Positions 17,005-25,345 of a stretch of DNA of 64,000 nt are shown in pieces; position 1 is the first letter of the stretch; the number at the start of each line of letters is the position of its first letter. A program made the translations under genes and the position numbers. The DNA lies in the NCBI RefSeq assembly GCF_017377855.1, contig NZ_JAFREP010000015.1, forward strand, positions 1 through 64,000. Direction: 5' to 3'. The DNA comes from Acanthopleuribacter pedis (GTDB taxonomy: Bacteria > Acidobacteriota > Holophagae > Acanthopleuribacterales > Acanthopleuribacteraceae). Below the pieces are notes generated by a model that did no database searches, had not been told where the DNA came from, and saw nothing but the letters and a program-made list of their open reading frames with translations.

Positions 17005-18108
17005 TCAGCGCACCGCGGCGACGCGGTCACCCAGCACGGCAACCAACTCTTCCAGGCTCGCGGCCAAAACGGCCCGATCAATTCCGGTAATAATTTCAAC
17101 ATCACCAGGACGATGGGGAATAATCCAGGCGATTTTGCCCCCAACGCCTTTTTTATCGCGCCGGGTTAAATCCAACAAACGGGTTTGGTCCCAGTTCGCG
17201 GGATCACAGGCGGGCAAACGCGGAACCACCGCTTCCATCAAGCCAGGCCATGCATAGGTTGACCCCAACCGCCGCGCCACCATCGCCACATACAACAAGC
17301 CGATGCCGACGGCTTCGCCATGAAGAAATTGGCGGTACTCGGTATAACTTTCCAACGCATGGGCCAAGGTGTGACCAAGATTCAGCAAGCGACGCTGGTT
17401 CTTCTCGTGTGGATCTTGAGCAACCACATCCGCTTTCACCCGTACTCCGCGTGCAAGAACCGGCATCTGCGCGGCCCAATCATCGGTGGCGGTCGGCACG
17501 GCCAAAGCGTCTTGGTAAAGGGCCTCGCCCTGCAACATACCGTGCTTGAGGAACTCCATGTAGCCGGCGTTGATCTGCCGTTGCGGCAAGGTTCCCAACA
17601 CGGCGCTGTCAACGATTACGGCACGCGGCTCCCAAAATTGGCCGACCAGGTTTTTGCCCTGCGGCAGGTTCACCGCGGTTTTGCCGCCAATCGAAGCATC
17701 CTGTTGCGCCAACAGGGTGGTCGGCACATAAAGCCAAGCCATTCCGCGCATGTAGGTTGCGGCAACAAAGCCGGCCAAATCACCGACAACGCCGCCGCCG
17801 AGCACGACCAGCAATGAGCGCCGGTCGGCGCCGCGATCCACCAGCCATTGCTGGATCGCCTCAAAGGTAGCCAAACTTTTGAACTGCTCGCCGTCAGGCA
17901 TAAAATAAAGATGATCCTCGGAAACAGTGACCCCACTCGCGGCAAAGGCCTCGGCCAGGGCTTGGCCATGAAAACCCCAAACCTGTTCCTGGCTGATGAA
18001 GAAACACCGCGAGTAGGCGCTCGGTTCACATCGCGCCAGCGCCTCGGCAAAACAATCACTGCCGAGAAAAATGCGAGACTGGTGCAATTCGAATTGATCG
18101 TACAGCAA
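17005..18108 (-). CDS. aroB: 3-dehydroquinate synthase
   Basis: A 367-residue NAD- and metal-dependent enzyme of the shikimate pathway that converts DAHP to 3-dehydroquinate. Motifs are the NAD-binding LVVLGGGVVGDLAGFVAATYMRG, PTTLLAQQDASIGGKTAVNLPQGKNLVG, the metal ligands in NLGHTLAHALES and the His of LHGEAVGIGLLY. A TTG start at 18108 is indicated by AGGAG seven bases upstream. It overlaps no neighbour and is followed after one base by the probable start of the TPR gene, suggesting coupled translation. Confidence 0.94.
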   Translation of the reverse strand: MLYDQFELHQSRIFLGSDCFAEALARCEPSAYSRCFFISQEQVWGFHGQALAEAFAASGVTVSEDHLYFMPDGEQFKSLATFEAIQQWLVDRGADRRSLLVVLGGGVVGDLAGFVAATYMRGMAWLYVPTTLLAQQDASIGGKTAVNLPQGKNLVGQFWEPRAVIVDSAVLGTLPQRQINAGYMEFLKHGMLQGEALYQDALAVPTATDDWAAQMPVLARGVRVKADVVAQDPHEKNQRRLLNLGHTLAHALESYTEYRQFLHGEAVGIGLLYVAMVARRLGSTYAWPGLMEAVVPRLPACDPANWDQTRLLDLTRRDKKGVGGKIAWIIPHRPGDVEIITGIDRAVLAASLEELVAVLGDRVAAVR

Positions 18109-18377
18109 GGTGCCACTCCTAACCGAAAGTGCTTGAAACCGGCAAGGTCCAACCTGATTTCAAGCAGGGTTACATGGCCCCTATCATAACCGCACCACGA
18201 CCGTGATTTCGAAAAAAGGATGCAAGAAAAAGGGACACGCACGCACAAAGCCCGAAGGAGCATCAACGGGCAATCGCCTGGGGCGATCCGGCTCGGGTTC
18301 GAAGGCGGATAAACCAGACCCCGGCCACAGATAAGCGCCGAGCATCTCAAATTTTCCTATATATATAATGTAGGGAC

Positions 18378-18767
18378 GTGGGACCTTCTATAAGCCGAGT
18401 CCTGTAACTCGCCGAAACGAGCCGGTTGTCATTCATCTGGGAAGGCCGTTACCGACCCCCTCAAGCGACTTACCCGGAAACCAGAAGCGGGTCACTTCTC
18501 GACACCTCTGGGATGCCCTGTTTCCCTATTTAGTCTTGCACCGTATGGGGTTTACCCAGCCACGTGTATCACTACCCGTGCTGGTGGGCTCTTACCCCAC
18601 CCTTTCACCCTTACCACCCACGCCCGAAGACGCGAGTTCGGCGGTCTACTCTCTGTTGCACTTGCCGTCGGGTTCCCCCGCCTGGCCGTTAACCAGCATA
18701 CTACCCTATGGTGCTCGGACTTTCCTCGGTGCAGTCAAGCCACACCGCGACAACCCGAAGGTCCCAC
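18378..18767 (-). ncRNA. rnpB: RNase P RNA
   Basis: The catalytic RNA of RNase P, about 390 nt. On the minus strand the 5' core GAGGAAAGTCCGAGCACCAT and the 3' core ACAGGACTCGGCTTATAG are both present, close to the bacterial consensus. The P1 helix is explicit: GTGGGACCTTC at the 5' end (18757-18767) pairs perfectly with GAAGGTCCCAC at the 3' end (18378-18388). These arms define the ends given. Confidence 0.95.
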
Positions 18768-18776
18768 GCGGAGCAT

Positions 18777-18805
18777 ATGCTACCACCAGGCCGCAAACGA
18801 ACCAA
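18777..18805 (-). promoter_or_regulatory. Putative rnpB promoter
   Basis: Minus-strand TTGGTT (18800-18805), a 17-bp spacer and TAGCAT (18777-18782) precede the RNase P RNA 5' end by about ten bases, the distance expected for a start at the first base of P1. Confidence 0.5.
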
Positions 18806-19488
18806 ACAAAAACATCACAAAGGGCCGCACCCTCAGGCGCCGAAGCCTGATTTTTTGCAGAATAAACCCAGCATCTTCAGCCGCTTCACACGATGAAGCA
18901 CGGCGTTTTTCTTTCTCAAAAACCGACGTGTTCCCAAGGTCCCCCCCTCCCCGGAAGCGCCAAAACGCGGGCTGGATCACAGTAGCACGAGCCGACGCGT
19001 GATAAGGTAACAGGCTTCATAAATTCGTCGAGCACCCGTCATCAAACCACCTTTCCAAGGCTAAATGACGGCACCCGCCCGCCTTTTTACCTCACCTTCC
19101 TTTCAGTCGCCCTCAGCCTGCCGGCTAAAAAACCAGTGTAAGACCCTTGCCTGCCGGCCACCCATCGTCAGACACACCCGCCCAATCACAGCGCCCATCC
19201 ATGTCGTTCGGGTACACTTCGGGAATCACTGTCCGCCGCTTGGGTGTCGCCACCTCGTGGTCGCCTCGCCGATTCTCGTTAAAAGGGTTTAAAGCTTCTC
19301 AAGAACCCAATACAATAGGAGCGATCCCCCTCCGCCCATGTTCTGACTGTAACAGCCGCCGGTAAAGGTGCCTCGCCACACCTTTCCTCGCGCCTCATGT
19401 GTCGTCGAACCCAATGACGGTCAATGCATCCGTCACAGCCCCGGACGGGGCCCTCGCGCGCCAACTCACACGTTCTCGGAGTCACAGA
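18806..19488. other. Intergenic region, no gene recognised
   Basis: About 680 bp separate the divergent rnpB and the coiled-coil receiver gene. Short open frames here lack a ribosome binding site and protein-like composition. The segment presumably holds the promoter of the downstream plus-strand gene, but I see no convincing -35/-10 pair. Confidence 0.5.
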
Positions 19489-22380
19489 ATGAGTAAAAGC
19501 CTTCTCATCATGGATAGCGACCAAGCCTACGTGCAACATGTGCAACATCTTCTCACACCGGCAGCGGTGGACATTGCGGTGACCGGCAGCGGCCAGGAAG
19601 GCATGACCCTGGCCACTCAAACCCCGCCGGGCTTGATCATTCTGGCCGAAGAACTCACCGACATGAACGGGTTTATGACCATCCGTCGTTTGCGAGAAAA
19701 TCCAGGGACGGCGACGGTCCCAATTATTTTCACCACCGGAAAAAGCCCCCAGCAGGCACTCGACAAGCACAGCCGCCTGCGTTTCGCGGCCAATGTTTAC
19801 TTGCGCAAACCCATCGCCCCTTCCACGATCATCGATCATGTGGAACACCTCACGGCTTGGGACCTTCAAAGCACGCGCACCCTGGCGATTCAAACCCAAC
19901 CCGTGCCCGCGGGACCCACGGTGGATATGACGGCCCAAAAGGAACTGTTGGATAAAATCGAAACCCAGGAACGCGAACTAGAGTACCTGCGCAAAGAAGC
20001 CCGGGGTTTTAAAGGTTTCCTAGAGCAAAACCGCCGCATTCAACAAGAGCTTGAGCAGGCTAAAGAAACCATCCAGTCCTTGGAAGCCCAGGTCTCGGAA
20101 AGCAGTCAAAACGAATCAGAAGACGACACCTTAATCGACTACAAAGCGCGCATCCAGCACATGGAGCAGGAGCACGCCCACCGCGAAACCCTGCTGGAAC
20201 AAGAATCGAGTGAACGAGAACGGCTCACCAAACAAAATGAGGACCTCAAATCCCAGTTAGAAGAAAGCCGAAGCCGACTGGAACAAACCCGCGACCAAGT
20301 GCTGGCACTGGAAACCCAGCTCAACGACGTGTCGCAGTCCTCCCATGACTTGGGCGGCAAACTGGAAGATTTGCGCAGCAACAGCGATAAGGTCCAATCG
20401 GATTACGAAACCCTGCTTCAGGAACACCATCAGCTTCAGCGGGATCACGAGCTGGAACACAAAAAAATGGAGGAGTTGGAAAAGCAGGAGCGCGCGGAAC
20501 AACAACGCGCGGAAACACGGCAGCAGGAACTGGAAGGATTACAGGACCAGGTCCAAGCGTTACGGGCCAAACTGCAAGACGCGGAACAACGCCTAAACGC
20601 CGCGGAAAGCGCGCAAGCCGACACGGCCCAAGATCAGGCCCACGTCGCGGACGAAAATCACCGCTTGCGCGAGGAATTAAAACGCGCCAATGAACAAATC
20701 AACGACCGCCACAACCAACTGGAAAGCAGCGACCAACGCCTGACGATGCTGCAACGCGATTTATCCAGTACGCGCGAAGAAGTAGAGAACCTGCAAGCCC
20801 GCGAGAAGCAGCTCGAAAACAGCGTGGAAGAAAAAGCACACATGCTGAAACAAGCGCAAATCCAGTTGGAAGCAAGTCAAGACCTGGCCGAAGATCTCAG
20901 CCAGAAAAACAAACAGCTGGGAGAAACCCAACAACAGAACAACACAACGATCAGCTCCCTGGAAGCCTCCGTTGCCTCGCTCCAATCCCAACTGGCACAT
21001 GTTCAAGAAGATCAAGAACAGCGCGATCAGGAAAACCAAACGCTTCAAGACACGCAGCGCAAGGAATTCGAAAAACAGGGCCGGCAGCTCCAAAAAACGG
21101 AGGCCGATCTCAAGGAAGCCAACAACGAGATCGCGACGCTGACTGAGAAAAACGACCAGCTCAAACGCGACTACGAGGAAAAAAATCAAAATTTCGAGGC
21201 CTTCCAAACCAACGCCGATTTCGAGTTGCAGGAACTGTCGGCCCGTTTAGACAGCCAGCAAATGGAAATCAACAAGGTGCGCGAGGCACGCAATGTGGCG
21301 GAAGCCGATCTCGACGCCATGCGCCACGAGAAATCGAACTTACAGCTTACTTTAAATGAACGCAAAACCGAGTTGGACAAGATCGCCGCTCAGTTGGAGA
21401 AAGCCAACAAAAAACTGGAAACCGAGCAACAGGACGGCGAAACCCTGCGCAACCAGTTACACGAAAGCGAAACCCTGCGCAAAAGCAACGAGGAGCACTT
21501 CAACGAAGAACGCCAAAAGCAGACGGCGCGCATCGAATCCTTGGAAAACGATTTAAGCCATGCGCGGGAAACCTTGGCGTCCACCATTGCCAAACACGAA
21601 AACCAAATGGGTTCACTCAAAGAAGAGCAACGGTTACACGAGCAGGACTGGACGGAGAAGTTACGCACCAGCGAAGCCAATTTCTACAGCCAAAAGGAGT
21701 TGGCGGAGAGTCGCGGCAAAAAAATCAAACAACTGCAGGAAGAACACGAGGTTGCGGTCAATCAGCTCAACAGCGCCCATTCGGAAGCCTTGAAACAAAA
21801 GGATCAGGAAGCAGATCAAGTTAAAGCCAAATTGCGCGAGGATCACCAACGCGAGATGGACAAGCAAGAGGAGGCGCAACGGCAGTTGGCCCGCAACAAC
21901 CAAGAGTTGGGCGAGCAATTGGAACACCGGGATAAAAAACTTGCTGAACTGAACGAACACCTGACCCAATTACAGGACGAAAGCAGCCGACGCATTAGCG
22001 AGTTGGATTCAGCCAAGCACCAACTGCAAGAGACCTTGACCCAAACCAAAACCGAGCGGGACACGCTGAGTGGCGAGAAGCAAGAACTGCAACACCAAAT
22101 GCAGCAGCAGTTTAACGACCACGAAAAGGAAATGGGCCAAGTCAAGAAAACCATGCAGGACCAAATCGACGGCGAACGCCAAACCGTTTCTCAGTTACGC
22201 GATCAAATCGTCGACCAGGAAAACGAGATCACGCGCTTGAAGGAATTCCAAAGCAAGTGCCACGATTTGACCAACGCGCTACAGGACGAACAGGAACGGG
22301 TAGAGCAACTTCAGGCACGGATTGCTTCCGGGAAAAAAGTGCTGGAGCAAGCGATCCGCGAGTTAGCCGAGGAAAAGTAG
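19489..22380 (+). CDS. Pseudo-receiver domain with very long coiled coil
   Basis: A 963-residue protein. Residues 1-120 form a CheY-like receiver (SLLIMDSDQAYVQHVQHLL, LTDMNGFMTIRRLRENP, VPIIFTTGK, ANVYLRKP). The switch Thr and the Lys are kept, but in LIILAEELTDMNG the position expected for the phospho-accepting Asp is Ala. From about residue 140 to the end it is nearly all heptad-rich coiled coil with Gln, Glu and Lys, ending in a short predicted helix. GGAG seven bases before the ATG at 19489 sets the start. The architecture recalls Myxococcus FrzS, a polarity protein with a pseudo-receiver and coiled coil, but no orthology is claimed. It probably acts as a cytoplasmic scaffold. Confidence 0.85.
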   Translation: MSKSLLIMDSDQAYVQHVQHLLTPAAVDIAVTGSGQEGMTLATQTPPGLIILAEELTDMNGFMTIRRLRENPGTATVPIIFTTGKSPQQALDKHSRLRFAANVYLRKPIAPSTIIDHVEHLTAWDLQSTRTLAIQTQPVPAGPTVDMTAQKELLDKIETQERELEYLRKEARGFKGFLEQNRRIQQELEQAKETIQSLEAQVSESSQNESEDDTLIDYKARIQHMEQEHAHRETLLEQESSERERLTKQNEDLKSQLEESRSRLEQTRDQVLALETQLNDVSQSSHDLGGKLEDLRSNSDKVQSDYETLLQEHHQLQRDHELEHKKMEELEKQERAEQQRAETRQQELEGLQDQVQALRAKLQDAEQRLNAAESAQADTAQDQAHVADENHRLREELKRANEQINDRHNQLESSDQRLTMLQRDLSSTREEVENLQAREKQLENSVEEKAHMLKQAQIQLEASQDLAEDLSQKNKQLGETQQQNNTTISSLEASVASLQSQLAHVQEDQEQRDQENQTLQDTQRKEFEKQGRQLQKTEADLKEANNEIATLTEKNDQLKRDYEEKNQNFEAFQTNADFELQELSARLDSQQMEINKVREARNVAEADLDAMRHEKSNLQLTLNERKTELDKIAAQLEKANKKLETEQQDGETLRNQLHESETLRKSNEEHFNEERQKQTARIESLENDLSHARETLASTIAKHENQMGSLKEEQRLHEQDWTEKLRTSEANFYSQKELAESRGKKIKQLQEEHEVAVNQLNSAHSEALKQKDQEADQVKAKLREDHQREMDKQEEAQRQLARNNQELGEQLEHRDKKLAELNEHLTQLQDESSRRISELDSAKHQLQETLTQTKTERDTLSGEKQELQHQMQQQFNDHEKEMGQVKKTMQDQIDGERQTVSQLRDQIVDQENEITRLKEFQSKCHDLTNALQDEQERVEQLQARIASGKKVLEQAIRELAEEK

Positions 22381-22384
22381 CAGG

Positions 22385-24292
22385 CTAAAGATCGGCATCC
22401 GCCCGAATCATAGCGAGTGTGCGCGTGGGTGGCGCGAGGGATGGATGGAGCCAGACGCGGTGGGTGTCTTCCCGGCGCGTCCAACCGGCGTGGTCCATCC
22501 ATTCCAGCAGCGGGATCGCGAGTTTGCGGGAAAAACCGAAGCTTGCCTTGAGTGTTTGCACGGTCAGTGGTGTGTCGCCGTGGTCCGCGGCCATACGTTG
22601 CTTGACGGCGTGAAGCTTGGCGACATCGATCATGAGATCGGGGGTTAACCACACGAGACAGCCGATGCGGTGGAGCCATTGCTCGATGTCGGCGGTTTGT
22701 TTGCGCGCGTGTTTTAAATGACGCAAATCGAGGGTTCCGTTTTCCGGGTCCCATGCGGCAAGGAATGCTTCGAGGCGACGGCGGTCTTCCGGCCGCCAGC
22801 CCGGCTTGAAATCCGTGAGCCGCAAACGATCCCCTGCAACTGTCAGAATCCCCCGCGCTTCCAAACTGCTGATGGTTTTTGGCAGCAGCTCGGGGGCCAT
22901 GCCGGCTGCCTTGGCTGCCGCGATACAGGTTTCACGATCAAGCCAGGTTCGGTAGCTGTGCTGTTGATGGTGGCGCGCCAGCAGCTCATGAAAACGCGTT
23001 TTGGTTTGTTGCCATAGGTCGCGGGTTACCCAGTGTCGCGCGTCGAGCACGACCCAATCCGCGGCCCATTCCACCGGAACCCGCAATCCCCATAAACGGT
23101 GGACGTGAGCTTGTTCGATGACCGCGTTTTCCAGCGCCGCGATCCAGCGCCACCAGGCAGCAAAGGTGATTGCATCAGTGGGGGTTGCAAGTAGCGGAAT
23201 CTCGGTGGTTGCCAAACGATCACGAACAGCGCGCCTTTTGGTGTGGGCTGGGTTGGGGTGCAGCACCTCAAAACCGGCGACAATGGCGAGCGGGCTGTGA
23301 TCGCGAATGAGACCGCGGTCAAACAACCAGTAGCCGGCGGGTTGTTCCAAGGCCAACATGGCGAGCGATCCCTCGCGCCAGAGCAAACGAGCCTGTTGGC
23401 GCCGGCTGAGAAAGTGGAGATGGAGCCGATGCTTGATGCCGGGCGCCCAATCGGGATCGAAATCAGTTAAGCGAACCAGCAAAAATTTGCTCGGATAGGG
23501 CGCGGGCGCCGCGGTGAGCAGATCGCCGCGGTGCGCGTCACGGTAATGGATTCGGGTCAGGTTCAGCGCGGCCCGGCCCCGCTCGGAGACCTGATCGACC
23601 TCGGCGCCGTGCATTTGTATGCGCCGCACACGCAGGGGTTCCCCGTCGGCGTCGCGCACCAGTTCATCCTCAACCGCCAGGACCCCACGCTCCATCACGC
23701 CGGTGACCACGGTCCCGGAACCGTCGGCGGAAAAAACCCGATCAACGGCGAACCGCGCCTGGCCGTGGGGTCGACCTGATCGCTTCGGTACCTCGCCCAA
23801 GACTTGGCGTAGCCGCTGATGGGTCTCGGGTTGGACCTTAGAAAAACCGAGACGCGGCGCCTTTTCCCAACCAAAGTCGGGCAACCAATCGTCCAGTTCC
23901 TCGTGGACAAGCGCAAGCATCTCCTCATCCACCAAATCGACTTTGGTCAGCACGATGATCACGTGCGGGACACGCAAAAAATGCAAGGCTAGCGCGTGTT
24001 CCCGCGTTTGGGGCATGATGGATTCATCGGCGGCGATCACCAACAGCGCAGCGTCGAGACAACCAACCCCGGCCAACATGTTGTGGACAAAACGCTCGTG
24101 CCCTGGCACGTCCACAAAAGAATAAAGGCGGGTCCCTTCGACGCGGGCGGCAAAACCGAGATCAATGGTGATGCCGCGCTGCTGCTCCTCGGCCCAACGG
24201 TCGGGATCGGTACCGGTCAGGCTATGGACCAGAGCACTTTTGCCGTGGTCCACATGGCCCGCGGTGGCGATGAGCAGCGGGGTCGGGGTCAT
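22385..24292 (-). CDS. selB: Selenocysteine-specific elongation factor
   Basis: A 635-residue translational GTPase that brings selenocysteinyl-tRNA to UGA codons with a SECIS element. The G motifs are clear: ATAGHVDHGKSALVHSLTG (G1), RGITIDLGFA (G2), DVPGHERF (G3) and LTKVDLVDEE (G4). Domains II-III follow, and the C-terminal ~270 residues have the winged-helix repeats that bind SECIS RNA. IF2 and EF-Tu lack this C-terminal region. The ATG overlaps the stop of the upstream beta-barrel gene as ATGA, so translation is coupled. selA, selC and selD are not in the window. It converges with the coiled-coil gene, with 4 bp between stops. Confidence 0.93.
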   Translation of the reverse strand: MTPTPLLIATAGHVDHGKSALVHSLTGTDPDRWAEEQQRGITIDLGFAARVEGTRLYSFVDVPGHERFVHNMLAGVGCLDAALLVIAADESIMPQTREHALALHFLRVPHVIIVLTKVDLVDEEMLALVHEELDDWLPDFGWEKAPRLGFSKVQPETHQRLRQVLGEVPKRSGRPHGQARFAVDRVFSADGSGTVVTGVMERGVLAVEDELVRDADGEPLRVRRIQMHGAEVDQVSERGRAALNLTRIHYRDAHRGDLLTAAPAPYPSKFLLVRLTDFDPDWAPGIKHRLHLHFLSRRQQARLLWREGSLAMLALEQPAGYWLFDRGLIRDHSPLAIVAGFEVLHPNPAHTKRRAVRDRLATTEIPLLATPTDAITFAAWWRWIAALENAVIEQAHVHRLWGLRVPVEWAADWVVLDARHWVTRDLWQQTKTRFHELLARHHQQHSYRTWLDRETCIAAAKAAGMAPELLPKTISSLEARGILTVAGDRLRLTDFKPGWRPEDRRRLEAFLAAWDPENGTLDLRHLKHARKQTADIEQWLHRIGCLVWLTPDLMIDVAKLHAVKQRMAADHGDTPLTVQTLKASFGFSRKLAIPLLEWMDHAGWTRREDTHRVWLHPSLAPPTRTLAMIRADADL

Positions 24293-25047
24293 TGAAGGGA
24301 AATGGTGACGTTGGCGTAGCCGACAATTTCGTCTTCTTCGCCCAAGCGATCCTCAAACAGGGTGTCGTCGTGAGCGAAATGGTACCGTCCGCCAAAGTCC
24401 AACTTGAACCAACGCGAAAAAGTATAGGTCACATTAAGCTGGAAATAGCTGTGAACAAAGCCGTCTTTGCCGAACAGACCTTCCTCCACCACTTCCCCGC
24501 TTTCCTCTTCGATTTCGGGTTCCATGTCAAAAGCTAAAGCAGTTTTAAGCGTGCCGGACAACACGGTGCGGCGCGAAATCGGCATCAGGCGGTTGAGCGC
24601 GAAGTCACCGTAATAACCGCGGAAGGCGTCGATGTCAAAAGCGATGCCGTAGGACGGGTTCCAGCCGCCGGAGCGTGCAAAACGCACAAAAAATTCTTGG
24701 CTGTCGCTCATGCCGCCCTGGAAATCGCTGTACTGGTAACCGATGGTGCTGACGGTGTTGTTGTTAACGATGGACGTAAAGCTGATGTTGTGGGTGGTTT
24801 CCCGCTCGAAACCATCAATCGCGGGGTCGGCGGCTTCATTGTAAATCGCATCGTATGACCAACGCGAAATGCCCAGGGTGAATTGACCCTGGTAAACGGC
24901 GTCATCGTGCAAGAGGCGCCCGCGGTACATGTATTGATCAAGGTAACCCAATTTCAATTTGATACTGGAATCGTGGAGTTGCGCCCACATGGGCACGCTC
25001 ATCCCCATCCAAAAAACACACAAAGCGAGTTTGCTAAGACGCCGCAT
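24289..25047 (-). CDS. Putative outer-membrane beta-barrel protein
   Basis: A 252-residue exported protein. A signal peptide is visible at the N-terminus (MRRLSKLALCVFWMGMSVPM then WAQ before LHDSS). The mature part alternates aromatic/hydrophobic and polar residues in amphipathic strands typical of a small porin and ends on a strand (YANVTISLQ). YLDQYMYRGRLLHDDAVYQG resembles the first strand of TorF/Gcw_chp-type barrels, a weak match by eye. GGGAG about seven bases before the ATG at 25047 supports this start; longer starts would run into the upstream palindromic repeat. Its stop overlaps the selB start. Confidence 0.65.
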   Translation of the reverse strand: MRRLSKLALCVFWMGMSVPMWAQLHDSSIKLKLGYLDQYMYRGRLLHDDAVYQGQFTLGISRWSYDAIYNEAADPAIDGFERETTHNISFTSIVNNNTVSTIGYQYSDFQGGMSDSQEFFVRFARSGGWNPSYGIAFDIDAFRGYYGDFALNRLMPISRRTVLSGTLKTALAFDMEPEIEEESGEVVEEGLFGKDGFVHSYFQLNVTYTFSRWFKLDFGGRYHFAHDDTLFEDRLGEEDEIVGYANVTISLQ

Positions 25048-25083
25048 AAAACCGCTCCCATCAATGTGGTATCGAAAATCAGC

Positions 25084-25260
25084 GCCCGCGTCGCTCACCA
25101 GAATTCGCCGTGAGGAACTGAAACACTTGAGAGTACGAAGGTTACGACAGAGGGTGAACGTTGGCGTAGCAGCGCTACGTCGCAGCTTACCCAGCCGAGT
25201 AAACGAAGTAATCACAGCTATTTCAGTTTCGTAGCAGAACTTTTGGTGCGCATTGCGGGC
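25084..25260. repeat. Palindromic interspersed repeat, family A (degenerate copy)
   Basis: A ~177-bp imperfect palindrome with GCCCGC ends. Its centre (GTAGCAGCGCTACG) and flanks (GAGTACGAAG, TTACGAC, CCGAGTAA) are the reverse complement of the copy at 27889-28083. It lies just upstream of the beta-barrel gene and so forms part of that gene's leader. Confidence 0.75.
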
Positions 25261-25297
25261 CTGCGCATCATAGCACGCTAAGCCGTGGGCCGGCAGA

Positions 25298-25336
25298 CCC
25301 CTTGGTGTCACAAAGGTTCACAATAACACCAAGGGG
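25298..25336. repeat. 11-bp perfect inverted repeat downstream of the TonB receptor
   Basis: CCCCTTGGTGT and its complement ACACCAAGGGG flank a 17-nt loop, ten bases after the receptor gene's stop. No T-run follows on either strand, so it could stabilise or end the receptor mRNA but is not a classical intrinsic terminator. Confidence 0.5.
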
Positions 25337-25345
25337 TGCCGCGTC

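Noticed and set aside
17004..17144. Start of the TPR protein inside aroB
   Set aside because: It would add ~47 residues with no TPR or signal character and overlap aroB by 140 bp; a start just after the aroB stop puts a hydrophobic signal at the N-terminus.
19279..19938. Minus-strand frame of 219 codons opposite the receiver gene start
   Set aside because: It overlaps the conserved receiver domain on the other strand, lacks motifs and has no ribosome binding site.
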